Positions 7,498 through 14,574 of a DNA stretch of 19,454 nt are shown here, piece by piece. The notes beneath the pieces are model-generated. The model saw only the letters and a list, made by a program, of their open reading frames with translations. It had not been told where the DNA came from and ran no database searches. Positions within the stretch are counted from its first letter, which is position 1. Every line of letters begins with the position of its first letter. The position numbers were made by a program, and so were the translations under genes. This stretch comes from Bacillota bacterium (GTDB lineage: Bacteria > Bacillota_A > Clostridia > Lachnospirales > Lachnospiraceae), in contig JAEZSL010000363.1 of NCBI GenBank assembly GCA_023443925.1, positions 1 to 19,454 of the forward strand, read 5' to 3'.

Positions 7498-8547
7498 TTA
7501 ATCTTCATTTACCAGCAGGATTTTGCCGTTAACGGCACCCGGCACTTTAAATAACTGGAAAGCTTCCTGTGCTTTACTCATAGGATATTTCTTAAAAATT
7601 AAATCCTGATCAAATTTTAATTGTCCGGTTGCATAATAATGTGCTGTTAATTCCCATTCTTTTCCCGGAAACGGAGCGCTGTAAGACATCCAGGAACCGG
7701 TTAATTTAAATTCCTTACGGTTCATGTTTTCCCACAACTTCTGTGAGAACTCCAAGGTCACATGAGGTGTTCCGATAAAACATACATGGGCTTTGTTTGC
7801 TGCCAGTTCAAAGGCCATATACATGGTGGGAGCTGCCCCTGCGGTTTCAAATACATAGTCATAACCTTTTCCGCCGGTATATTCCATTGCCTTTTCCATA
7901 AAACCGTCTTCGGTAGTGTTAACGGCTTCATCAGCACCCAGCCGTTTGGCCAGTGCAAGACGGTCGTTATTAATATCAAATACCACTACTTTACTGGAGC
8001 CAAAGATTTTTGCCCACTGCATGGTGAATAAACCAATGGTACCCCCGCCTAATATGGCAACGGTTTTACCTCCCTGATAATCATTCTGCAGCAGTCCGTG
8101 AAGAGCTACGGTAGAAGGTTCAAACATGGCTCCCTGTTCATAAGAAACACTCTTGTCAAATACCACAGCATTTCTCTCCGGTATTACAATATAGTCTGCA
8201 TTGCTGCCCTGTTCTCTGGAACCGATGAAGCTATAATGCTTGCATAGGGAGTAATTACCGTTCTGGCAGTCCTCACAGGTCATACAGGGACGCAGCGGTG
8301 CACCGGAAACCCGGTCCCCAACCTTAACCTTTGTAACTCCTTCTCCGATTTCTACTACTTCACCAGAAAATTCATGGCCTAATACGATGGGGTAAAAATG
8401 AACACCGTTATGCAATACTCTGGGAATATCGGAACCGCAGATACCGGACGCTTTTACTTTTACCTTAACCGTACCTGGTTTTGTTTCCGGTTCTTCATAA
8501 TCTAAATAACGTACATCTTCGTTTGCACAAACTACAGCTGCTTTCAT
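7498..8547 (-). CDS. Zinc-dependent polyol(-phosphate) dehydrogenase, GatD-like
   Basis: The 349-residue medium-chain dehydrogenase oxidises a polyol or polyol phosphate with NAD. Catalytic zinc ligands are C37 (GICGSD), H58/E59 (LGHEFSG) and probably E143. The structural zinc Cys are C88, C91, C94 and C102. The nucleotide-binding loop is GGGTIG (167-172) with D191 at the end of the second strand, which favours NAD. From memory, segments such as GICGSDIPR, NGVHFYPIVLGHEFSG and GSWMSYSAPFPGKEWE resemble E. coli galactitol-1-phosphate 5-dehydrogenase closely, more than sorbitol dehydrogenase. It starts six bases after the FGGY kinase stop, with its GAGAGG ribosome binding site inside the kinase gene, so the two are translationally coupled. 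A substrate such as free hexitol instead of the phosphate cannot be excluded. Confidence 0.9.
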   Translation of the reverse strand: MKAAVVCANEDVRYLDYEEPETKPGTVKVKVKASGICGSDIPRVLHNGVHFYPIVLGHEFSGEVVEIGEGVTKVKVGDRVSGAPLRPCMTCEDCQNGNYSLCKHYSFIGSREQGSNADYIVIPERNAVVFDKSVSYEQGAMFEPSTVALHGLLQNDYQGGKTVAILGGGTIGLFTMQWAKIFGSSKVVVFDINNDRLALAKRLGADEAVNTTEDGFMEKAMEYTGGKGYDYVFETAGAAPTMYMAFELAANKAHVCFIGTPHVTLEFSQKLWENMNRKEFKLTGSWMSYSAPFPGKEWELTAHYYATGQLKFDQDLIFKKYPMSKAQEAFQLFKVPGAVNGKILLVNED

Positions 8548-8553
8548 TTTACT

Positions 8554-10065
8554 TTACCTCTCCTTCATGGTGTTTTTTAAATTATTGTAAAGCTCTAAAT
8601 AGGTTTCGTAATTTTTTTGGTATATTTCATGGTTTTCCATATTGGGTTTATGATATCTTCTTACCTTTACGGTCATCTCTACCGCTTCTTCGAAATCCCG
8701 GTACATTCCTACCCCAACACCGGCTAATATAACTGCTCCCAGGGTGGTTGCCGTATCCGAGGACGGAACGGCTATGGGCTTCCCGGTAATGTCGGATTTC
8801 ATCTGGGTCCATAAAAGGGAATTTGCTGCTCCTCCCATAGCTCTAAGTTCACCGACCTGTGCTCCTGCTGCCGCCGCGACTTCCAGATTGTGCTTTAAGG
8901 AATACGCTACTCCCTCCATTGCCGCTCTTACAAAATGTCCTTTGGTCTTGCTATAATCCAGCCCATAATACACACCTTTTGCATTCACATCCCAGATGGG
9001 AGATCTTTCGCCGGCCATATAGGGCAAAAATACCATACCGTCACTGCCTGGATTAATATTAGCGGCCGCATCATCCAAAAGAGCAAGAGAAGATTTACCT
9101 AATCTTTTACCTTCTTCTCTCTCGAAATCTGCGAATTCTTTTTCAAACCACCGCATTACACCACCGCCGCCGGTAGTACCGCCCTGCAGAAGCCACTGAT
9201 TTGGTACTACATGAAAACTTAGAATCAGGCTGGGATCTGCGCTGTATTCATCCAGACAGATACTCATTCCGCCTGCCTGCCCCCCCTGCTCCTGGGTCTC
9301 ATATGGATGAATCACTCCTGCTCCAAGCGTTCCGCAGGCTGCGTCCAGACCACCTGCCACAACTGGTGTTCCGGCAGCCAGTCCGCTAAGGGCTGCCGCC
9401 TCTTCGGTGACATAACCAACCACCTGATGGCAGTCATAGATATCCGGAAGAAAATCAAAAGGTATGCCAAGACGGCTGCACATCTCTTCATTCCAGGTTC
9501 CGGTACGCATATCAAAACAATGCAGGCCGTACCCCTGGGATTTTTCCTGGCTTAATACTCCGGTCAGCCGGTACACGATAAAACTGTTAGACTGCAATAT
9601 CTTATATATCTTTTCATAAACCTCGGGTAGATTTTCTTTATACCATATAATCTTGGCCGTGGTATAAGAGGATTGCAGAGAATTTCCTGCCAGATTAAAT
9701 ATCTCTTCCCCGCCGATTTCCTGATTCAGTCGTTTGCAGATGGAATCTGCCCTGGTATCCATCCATATAGGTGTGTTCGTAAGGACTTTACCGTTCTCAT
9801 CAATTGCGATGGCTGACCAGCTCTGTCCGTCGACACCGATACCGGCAATGTCCTTATTATCAATATCTGCTTTTTGAAGCGTTGTTTTAATGGTACGATA
9901 GATTGATTCCCACCATTCGTCCGGATTTTGCTCCGCGTAGCCCGGTTTTGGGTAATACACCGGATAATCCCCGTTTCCGCTGGCAATTACTTCTCCCTGC
10001 TTATTAAAAACCGCGATCTTGCAGGCACTGGTCCCGATATCGATTCCAAGTAAATATTTTTTCAC
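8554..10065 (-). CDS. FGGY-family carbohydrate kinase (xylulokinase-like)
   Basis: The 503-residue ATP-dependent kinase acts on a free sugar, ketose or polyol. The N-terminal FGGY ATPase core starts with LLGIDIGTSACK. GVDGQSW (78-83) and WMDTRA (101-106) line the substrate cleft. The catalytic base is D241 in VVAGGLDAACG, and the C-terminal half has LQGGTTGGGGVMRWF and a nucleotide-binding GGAANSLLWTQ. I choose the GTG at 10065 because GGAGGG lies just upstream and the protein then begins MKKYLLGIDIG. The open frame continues to 10266 but that extension has no family match and crosses the predicted promoter and operator. It is the first gene of the operon with the GatD-like, PfkB and reductase genes. 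Xylulokinase is the nearest named relative, but no xylose isomerase is present, so a hexitol or ketohexose is more likely. Confidence 0.92.
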   Translation of the reverse strand: MKKYLLGIDIGTSACKIAVFNKQGEVIASGNGDYPVYYPKPGYAEQNPDEWWESIYRTIKTTLQKADIDNKDIAGIGVDGQSWSAIAIDENGKVLTNTPIWMDTRADSICKRLNQEIGGEEIFNLAGNSLQSSYTTAKIIWYKENLPEVYEKIYKILQSNSFIVYRLTGVLSQEKSQGYGLHCFDMRTGTWNEEMCSRLGIPFDFLPDIYDCHQVVGYVTEEAAALSGLAAGTPVVAGGLDAACGTLGAGVIHPYETQEQGGQAGGMSICLDEYSADPSLILSFHVVPNQWLLQGGTTGGGGVMRWFEKEFADFEREEGKRLGKSSLALLDDAAANINPGSDGMVFLPYMAGERSPIWDVNAKGVYYGLDYSKTKGHFVRAAMEGVAYSLKHNLEVAAAAGAQVGELRAMGGAANSLLWTQMKSDITGKPIAVPSSDTATTLGAVILAGVGVGMYRDFEEAVEMTVKVRRYHKPNMENHEIYQKNYETYLELYNNLKNTMKER

Positions 10066-10173
10066 ATGCACCCTCCATTCCGGTGTTATAATTTCATTAT
10101 ATATAATACAAGTAAGGTTTCGTGAAGAAGCTTCACAACCGCTGGAACTATTATAGATTATTATTATTAAGTC

Positions 10174-10183
10174 GTAACGTTTC
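10174..10183. promoter_or_regulatory. LacI-type operator candidate O2, FGGY kinase operon
   Basis: GTAACGTTTC differs in one base from the perfect palindrome GAAACGTTTC in front of the aldolase-lacI operon, and both are followed on the plus strand by TTTTC one to two bases on. It sits where a -35 box would lie for the TATAAT at 10155-10150 (minus strand), so a bound repressor would block the FGGY kinase operon. The -35 itself is poor. Confidence 0.55.
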
Positions 10184-10269
10184 GTTTTCTTGTAAAATAA
10201 TATTACATGCATCTTAAATGAAAGCAAAGTACCTGCCGCTGCCAGCATTATGACCAATTCTATCACCTA

Positions 10270-10451
10270 TTAAATCATTCAAATTACTTGTTTCAAATGA
10301 GTTAAATCACTAGTTTTAATCATCTAAATTGACCAGTTTCAAATCACTTAGATTACTTATTTAAATAATTTGCTTTATATAATTTAAATGACTTGCTTTA
10401 AATCATTTAAATAACTTGTTTTAAATTATCTAAATTACATTTTAAATTATC
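10270..10451. repeat. Degenerate AT-rich tandem repeat, 22-24 bp unit, about 7 copies
   Basis: Units start near 10281, 10304, 10326, 10350, 10386, 10409 and 10432, with about 23 bp period. The common core is AAATNACTTGTTTTAAAT followed by NATTT. The copies at 10386-10408 and 10409-10431 are best conserved; the one from 10350 is rearranged and longer (36 bp). There are no unique spacers, so it is not a CRISPR array. Confidence 0.8.
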
Positions 10452-10556
10452 AGTTACATAAAAATTTAATACCAGATAATTACTTGTACAATAAAAAATG
10501 GTCTTTCTATGCTTGTTTTAAGAGACGTGAATATTATTTACACAAAAAATTTTAAT

Positions 10557-11567
10557 TTATAATTTTCTGATCGAATTTCCTTCCATGATATCTGTCTGTA
10601 ATTTCAGAATCTTATATTCGATCTCATCCTCATTTTTGTTTTCTTCAATTCTTTTTAAGATTAGTTCCGCAACATGTTTACCTATCTCATCCTTAGGCTG
10701 GGTTACTATGGTCAGCTTCGGCTTACAGGCTCTTGCAAATTCCGTGTTATCAAACCCGATTACCGAAAGCTCTTCCGGAATTTTGACTCCCAGTTCATTG
10801 ATACCGATAACCGCACCCATGGTCATTTCATGGTTTGCAACAAATACTGCCGTCATGTCTTTATTATTTCGGACAAGATTCTCCAGGCATCTGGCACCGC
10901 CGTTAATGGTATAGTCACCGTTTTCAATAAGCCGGTCTTCCGGAACAATTCCGGCTTCCATCAAGGCAAGCCGATATCCCAGCATCCTTTCCTGGGCCGT
11001 AAATACATCTTCCGGACCGCCGATCATGCCAATTCTTTTATGTCCGTTATCAATTAGGATCTGCGTAGCATTTTTCGCTGCGGTAAGATTATCTACCAGA
11101 ACATAATCACATGCAACACCATTTATCTTCCGGTCAATCATGACGATAGGTTTCTTTGCCTTCTGGAAGCAGCTTAAATGAGATCCGTCCGAATTAACCG
11201 GCATATTAATGATTCCGTCCACTCTTTTCCGGAACAGAAAATCAACGGCATTTTTCTCCAGTTCTTTGTCAGTCCTGCAATCACAGACAATGGTAGCATA
11301 ACCGTGATTCCTTAAAACGTCTTCCATGGCGGTTATGATCTCCGTACAGAAATTAATATTTAATTCCGGTATTACAACACCGATTGTCTTGGTCTTATTG
11401 GTTTTCAGACCTCTGGCAACTTCATTTACCTCAAAATTCAGTTCCTTAATTGCCTCTTCTATCTTTTTCCTGTTCTCATCCCGAACATTGCCTCCATTTA
11501 AATAAGAAGAAATGGTTGCAAGACCCAGTCCCGTATATTTTGCTATATCCTTAATCGTAGCTACCAA
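10557..11567 (-). CDS. LacI-family transcriptional regulator
   Basis: The 336-residue protein represses transcription until its sugar or sugar phosphate binds. The N-terminal LacI helix-turn-helix is TIKDIAKYTGLGLATISSYL (residues 4-23), followed by the hinge helix near NEVARGLKTNKTKTIGVVIP, and then a periplasmic-binding-protein-like effector domain (VDGIINMPVN, IDRK, IGMIGGPED, SVIGFDNTEFA). The start is TTG at 11567, supported by AGGTAG nine bases upstream and by the family-typical beginning. It lies 40 bases after the aldolase gene in the same direction and is probably cotranscribed, so it would control itself. Matching palindromes before the aldolase gene and before the FGGY kinase operon are its likely operators. 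Confidence 0.95.
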   Translation of the reverse strand: MVATIKDIAKYTGLGLATISSYLNGGNVRDENRKKIEEAIKELNFEVNEVARGLKTNKTKTIGVVIPELNINFCTEIITAMEDVLRNHGYATIVCDCRTDKELEKNAVDFLFRKRVDGIINMPVNSDGSHLSCFQKAKKPIVMIDRKINGVACDYVLVDNLTAAKNATQILIDNGHKRIGMIGGPEDVFTAQERMLGYRLALMEAGIVPEDRLIENGDYTINGGARCLENLVRNNKDMTAVFVANHEMTMGAVIGINELGVKIPEELSVIGFDNTEFARACKPKLTIVTQPKDEIGKHVAELILKRIEENKNEDEIEYKILKLQTDIMEGNSIRKL

Positions 11568-11607
11568 TGCTTACTACCTGCCTTTTTTTAAAATAACTGA
11601 CAATCAA

Positions 11608-12462
11608 TTATTTTATCACTTTATTATCGCTTCCGCAAACTAAAATACGGCCTTTCACCAATTCTTTTACCTTATCCATGCCTGCTTTACCAAGACTCTT
11701 CGGGTCAAAGGTATCCGGTTTCGCATTCAGTAATTCTTTAATTCCGTCAGTATAAGCAACCCGAAGTTCCGTGGCAAAATTGACTTTACAAATTCCGCGG
11801 CTTACACAGTCTCTTACATCATCATCACTTAAACCGGAAGCTCCGTGTAATACTAAAGGTATTGAAACGACTTTTCTGATTTCGGAAAGTCTTTCCTTAT
11901 CTAATACCGGTGTACCGCTGTAAAAACCATGTGCCGTACCGATGGCGATGGCAAGTGAAGAAATTCCCGTTCTTTCCACAAATTCTTTTGCTTCCATAGG
12001 ATCTGTATTGGTATCGGCCTCTGCTTCCAGGTCATCTTCTTTGCCGCCGACTTTACCGAGTTCTGCCTCCACAGGTATCCCATTGGGTTTTGCTACTTCT
12101 ACTACTTTACTGCTTACTTCTATATTTTTTTCAAAAGATTCATGGGAACCGTCTATCATAATGGAAGTGTATCCCTCTTTAATCGCTCTTTCCGCAAGCT
12201 CAAAACTGCTGCCATGATCCAGATGCAGTGCAACCGGAACCGTAGCTTTCTTCGCTTCTGCCGTTACAATTGCCGCAAATGTTTCCAGAGTACCATACTT
12301 TACGGTAGACGGCGTTGTCTGAAGCATCACCGGTGCATTCAATTCCTCCGCAGCCGCTATAACTGCCTTTACCATCTCCATATTTTCAACATTAAATGCA
12401 CCTACTGCATAGCCTCCCTTTTGAGCATCGAGAAGCATTCTTTCTGATGTAACCAGTGCCAT
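11608..12462 (-). CDS. Class II ketose-bisphosphate aldolase, KbaY/GatY-like
   Basis: The 284-residue zinc aldolase splits fructose- or tagatose-1,6-bisphosphate into dihydroxyacetone phosphate and glyceraldehyde 3-phosphate. Visible are D82/H83 in LHLDHGSS (catalytic Asp and zinc ligand), VEAELGKVGGKEDD (131-144), H178 in IGTAHG and H206 in LVLHGASG (zinc ligands), and NFATELR. These positions and its short length match tagatose-bisphosphate aldolases of the KbaY/GatY kind, although many fructose-bisphosphate aldolases look alike. The ATG at 12462 is preceded at eight bases by AAGGAGG; an ATG seven codons upstream (12483) overlaps that site and is rejected. The gene opens the aldolase-lacI operon, has a near-perfect promoter and an operator, and would supply the last step for the kinase operon downstream. 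Confidence 0.92.
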   Translation of the reverse strand: MALVTSERMLLDAQKGGYAVGAFNVENMEMVKAVIAAAEELNAPVMLQTTPSTVKYGTLETFAAIVTAEAKKATVPVALHLDHGSSFELAERAIKEGYTSIMIDGSHESFEKNIEVSSKVVEVAKPNGIPVEAELGKVGGKEDDLEAEADTNTDPMEAKEFVERTGISSLAIAIGTAHGFYSGTPVLDKERLSEIRKVVSIPLVLHGASGLSDDDVRDCVSRGICKVNFATELRVAYTDGIKELLNAKPDTFDPKSLGKAGMDKVKELVKGRILVCGSDNKVIK

Positions 12463-12486
12463 ATCCTCTTCCTCCTTATACAATCC

Positions 12487-12496
12487 GAAACGTTTC
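12487..12496. promoter_or_regulatory. LacI-type operator candidate O1, aldolase-lacI operon
   Basis: GAAACGTTTC is a perfect 10-bp palindrome with the central CG step usual for LacI-family sites. It lies 13 bases after the -10 box of the aldolase promoter, just downstream of the predicted start site, where a repressor would block elongation or initiation. It is too short at the G-to-CG spacing for a standard CcpA site. Confidence 0.65.
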
Positions 12497-12509
12497 TGTT
12501 TTCAAATTT

Positions 12510-12538
12510 ATTATATCTTTGGTACGCCGCCTTGTCAA
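12510..12538 (-). promoter_or_regulatory. Promoter of the aldolase-lacI operon
   Basis: On the minus strand TTGACA (12538-12533) and TATAAT (12515-12510) are separated by exactly 17 bases: a full consensus match for the housekeeping sigma factor. The transcript would start near 12503. Such a strong core promoter fits control mainly by a repressor. Confidence 0.88.
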
Positions 12539-12574
12539 CTATAATATTTTCACCTATTTTAATAAAATTTTATA

Positions 12575-12603
12575 TTGACATTTAAAACACATACCAATAA
12601 CAT
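12575..12603 (+). promoter_or_regulatory. Predicted promoter of the epimerase gene
   Basis: TTGACA (12575-12580) is followed after 17 bases by TAACAT (12598-12603), four of six matches to the -10 consensus. Directly upstream lies an AT-rich palindrome, ATAAAATTTTAT (12562-12573), that could act as an UP element. The -35 boxes of the two divergent promoters are only 36 bases apart. Confidence 0.5.
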
Positions 12604-12643
12604 AGGATTTATATTATACTATTTAGACAGAGAGGTAGTTATT

Positions 12644-13525
12644 ATGCAATATTTTCTAAAAAATGATAAAGTTTGTGTTCGTTTTGATACCCTGGGCGGC
12701 GGAATCGTTTCGATTCAGGATAATGAAGGATTGGAATATCTATGGCAGGGAGACCCAGAGTACTGGTCTGGTCAGGCACCGGTCATGTTCCCGATCTGTG
12801 GAAGTTTAAGAGATAAGAAAGCTTATGTCGGAGATGGTTTAACCTGCACAATGGAGCGGCACGGGTTGGTAAGAAAGCTGGAATTCACCTATACGGGCCA
12901 GACAGAAGATACCATTACATTTTCTATCTGTTCCAATGAAGAGTTAAAATCCAGATTCCCTTATGACTTTGAATTGCAGATTACTTACATACTTAAGGAA
13001 AAGACTCTGACTACTTCCTATCAGGTTATTAATCTAAATCCAATACCCATGCCCTTTTTTATCGGCGGTCATCCCGGTTTTAACTGTCCGCTTCTGCCAG
13101 GAGAGGACTTTGAGGATTATGTAGTTGAATTTGAACAGCCTGAAACTGCTCTTTGTCCGGAATCAGTCCCGGCAACAGGCCTTGTTAATGTGGATAACCG
13201 GCTTGCATTGTTAGACAGGGAATCCGTCCTACCCTTAAAACATAGTTATTTTAGTGTGGATGCCCTAATATTTGACCAGTTAAAGTCCCGAAGTGTGAAA
13301 TTAATAAACCCGGCCACCGGTAAGGGAGTTCGAATGGATTTCTCCGGTTTTGATTATTTCATCTTATGGTCAAGCCCAAATAACGGTCCTTTTGCTGCTT
13401 TGGAACCCTGGACCGGGATTTCCACCTGCAATGATGAATCCGATGTATTTGAGGCAAAGAGAGGTGTTAAAATACTGGCTCCAAATGAGTCTGAGATTTT
13501 ATCTTTTGATATTACCATAATGTAA
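12644..13525 (+). CDS. Aldose 1-epimerase family protein, LacX-like
   Basis: The 293-residue protein has the galactose-mutarotase fold and probably interconverts sugar anomers or a related sugar-phosphate form. The beginning (MQYFLKNDKVCVRFDTLGGG, then EYLWQGDPEYWSGQAPVMFPICGSLRD) is typical of the LacX subgroup, with H73 in ERHGLVR and His in FIGGHPGFN as candidate catalytic residues, and a final LEPWTGIS. I place the start at ATG 12644, eight bases after AGAGG; the open frame from 12575 would begin inside the -35 box. In lactococci lacX accompanies the tagatose-6-phosphate genes, which agrees with the neighbouring aldolase and PfkB kinase. It is divergent from the aldolase-lacI operon and shares its regulatory gap. 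Confidence 0.9.
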   Translation: MQYFLKNDKVCVRFDTLGGGIVSIQDNEGLEYLWQGDPEYWSGQAPVMFPICGSLRDKKAYVGDGLTCTMERHGLVRKLEFTYTGQTEDTITFSICSNEELKSRFPYDFELQITYILKEKTLTTSYQVINLNPIPMPFFIGGHPGFNCPLLPGEDFEDYVVEFEQPETALCPESVPATGLVNVDNRLALLDRESVLPLKHSYFSVDALIFDQLKSRSVKLINPATGKGVRMDFSGFDYFILWSSPNNGPFAALEPWTGISTCNDESDVFEAKRGVKILAPNESEILSFDITIM

Positions 13526-13603
13526 ATTATAGTTTAATGTACTATATAAGATTTAATTTAAAATGCATGATTTGCCCATTTACCTTATCTATATATTAGG
13601 TGT

Positions 13604-13740
13604 GATTTATCTTGTTTTATACTTTGCGGCATGATTTATCCTATTTTATATTGCAGCATGATTTACCCTATTTTATACTTTGTTACGTGGTTTATCCTGT
13701 TTTATACTTTGCGGCGTGATTTATTCTGTTTTACCGAAAG
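13604..13740. repeat. Degenerate tandem repeat, 29 bp unit, about 4.7 copies
   Basis: Units run 13604-13632, 13633-13659 (27 bp), 13660-13688, 13689-13717 and 13718-13740 (partial). Each begins GATTTATCCTGTTTTATAC or a close variant and ends TTTGCGGCRT in the better copies. The units abut without spacers. It lies in a convergent gap and its role is unknown. Confidence 0.85.
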
Positions 13741-13794
13741 TTATCAACTGTTGATACTTCCCGTACAAAACCTTAAATAAGCCTAAAAAAGAGC

Positions 13795-13824
13795 AAAAAA
13801 AGGTTATCCCGAGGGATAACCTTT
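13795..13824 (-). terminator. Intrinsic terminator of the cold shock protein gene
   Basis: AAAGGTTATCC pairs perfectly with GGATAACCTTT around a four-base loop, and on the minus strand seven T follow. It lies about 110 bases after the cold shock gene stop. On the plus strand the downstream bases are not T-rich, so it mainly serves the minus strand. Confidence 0.9.
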
Positions 13825-13932
13825 AATCAATTTCGTTCCTGACAATATAGCTATTTCTGTATAAAAATGTTTAAAAATAATCATTCTTAAAATTTATATA
13901 TATAGAAAAAGGTACACTGAAAACTTTGTTGA

Positions 13933-14133
13933 TTATAATTTAGTTACGTTAGTAGCCTGAGGACCTTTAGCTCCCTGAACAACATCAAAAGCAACTTCTT
14001 GTCCTTCTTCTAAGGATTTGAAACCATCCATGTTAAGGCCTGAATAATGTACGAATACATCGTTGCCCTGTTCATCAGAGATAAATCCAAAACCTTTTTG
14101 ATTGTTAAACCATTTTACTGTACCTTTGTTCAT
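13933..14133 (-). CDS. Cold shock protein, CspA family
   Basis: The 66-residue protein is a single cold shock domain that binds single-stranded RNA and DNA and acts as an RNA chaperone. Both RNA-binding motifs are intact: KGFGFI (residues 13-18) and DVFVHY (25-30), after the usual [10 protein letters not shown] start. The length is standard. GGAGG lies eight bases before the ATG. It is a single-gene unit with its own strong promoter about 80-105 bases upstream, a structured leader and its own terminator, and it is unrelated in function to the sugar genes beside it. Confidence 0.98.
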   Translation of the reverse strand: MNKGTVKWFNNQKGFGFISDEQGNDVFVHYSGLNMDGFKSLEEGQEVAFDVVQGAKGPQATNVTKL

Positions 14134-14160
14134 GATAATTCCTCCAAATAAAATAAAATT

Positions 14161-14182
14161 ACTGTTACATTATAGTGACAGT
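14161..14182. promoter_or_regulatory. Near-perfect inverted repeat in the cold shock gene leader
   Basis: ACTGTTAC (14161-14168) faces GTGACAGT (14175-14182) with seven matched pairs and one T/G. It falls in the untranslated leader about 15 bases upstream of the ribosome binding site. It may be a leader hairpin that changes with temperature, or a protein site. Confidence 0.4.
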
Positions 14183-14211
14183 TATGCTATTGCATCTACT
14201 GCAACACATTA

Positions 14212-14240
14212 ATCATATCACTATTTCTGCTTTCTGTCAA
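14212..14240 (-). promoter_or_regulatory. Promoter of the cold shock protein gene
   Basis: On the minus strand TTGACA (14240-14235), 17 bases, then TATGAT (14217-14212), five of six for the -10. Transcription would start near 14205, giving a leader of about 70 bases. Confidence 0.85.
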
Positions 14241-14574
14241 ACATTATTTTGTAGATTTTCACGCGAAAATATACATTTTTCAATTATTTTTTGTTTGTAT
14301 TTTTCTGTTTTATTATATATTATTGAAATAGATTATTGTAATATAGATTATTTAATATAATACGGTCAGTTATACGTCAAAGCTACATTTTGTTGCTTTA
14401 TCATATATTTTTTAATCAAATTGGTATAATATTTAAATTGATATAAGCTATTTAGTATTAATTATTACTTACATATAGAATGCCATAGCTAAAACGAATA
14501 TAATAATTGATACTTAATACAAATATCAGTTTTAAAACCAAAGAAAAGCAGATTAATTCGTAAGGGGGTTTGGC
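14241..14574. other. Divergent AT-rich region between cold shock and XRE regulator genes
   Basis: No gene is supported. For the plus-strand regulator the best promoter is an extended -10, TTGGTATAAT at 14421-14430, without a good -35; this would leave a leader of about 140 bases. A second TATAAT lies at 14499-14504. TGATA and TATCA, 11 bases apart (14508-14528), form a small operator-like palindrome near the regulator gene and could be an autoregulatory site. A short inverted repeat, TTTTC-ACGC-GAAAA, lies at about 14257-14270. Confidence 0.45.

Larger units (their letters stand above)
10066..10556. other. Intergenic region between lacI-type gene and FGGY kinase gene
   Basis: It holds, from the kinase side, the leader with a small palindrome (GTGAAG, three bases, CTTCAC at 10122-10136, flanked by GGTT/AACC), a TATAAT (minus strand, 10155-10150) likely to be the kinase operon -10, the operator candidate at 10174-10183, and the AT-rich tandem repeat at 10270-10451. 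I see no gene and no clear terminator for the lacI-type gene. Confidence 0.6.
13526..13932. other. Convergent intergenic region between epimerase and cold shock genes
   Basis: No gene is seen. The region carries the 29-bp tandem repeat (13604-13740) and the cold shock gene terminator (13795-13824). A looser, earlier repeat-like copy starts near 13568. No separate T-run terminator for the epimerase gene is evident. Confidence 0.6.

Noticed and set aside
7758..7979. 73-residue minus-strand frame inside the GatD-like gene, and other antisense or overlapping frames
   Set aside because: They are shadows of clearly real genes, with no start signals or recognisable domains of their own.
10066..10266. 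N-terminal extension of the FGGY kinase frame by 67 codons
   Set aside because: It has no family similarity, would run through the predicted promoter and operator, and a good GGAGGG site supports the GTG at 10065.
10270..10451. CRISPR array
   Set aside because: The units abut, are degenerate and have no unique spacers; no cas genes are nearby. The same applies to 13604-13740.
12487..12496. CcpA (cre) site
   Set aside because: The palindrome has only three A between G and the central CG, one fewer than the cre consensus; a specific LacI operator fits better.
12575..12643. Upstream start for the LacX-like protein
   Set aside because: It would start inside a TTGACA box, and the ATG at 12644 has AGAGG at the right distance and the usual N-terminus.
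14175..14360. 61-residue plus-strand frame
   Set aside because: It lies opposite the cold shock promoter and leader, is AT-rich by composition, and has no ribosome binding site or known similarity.
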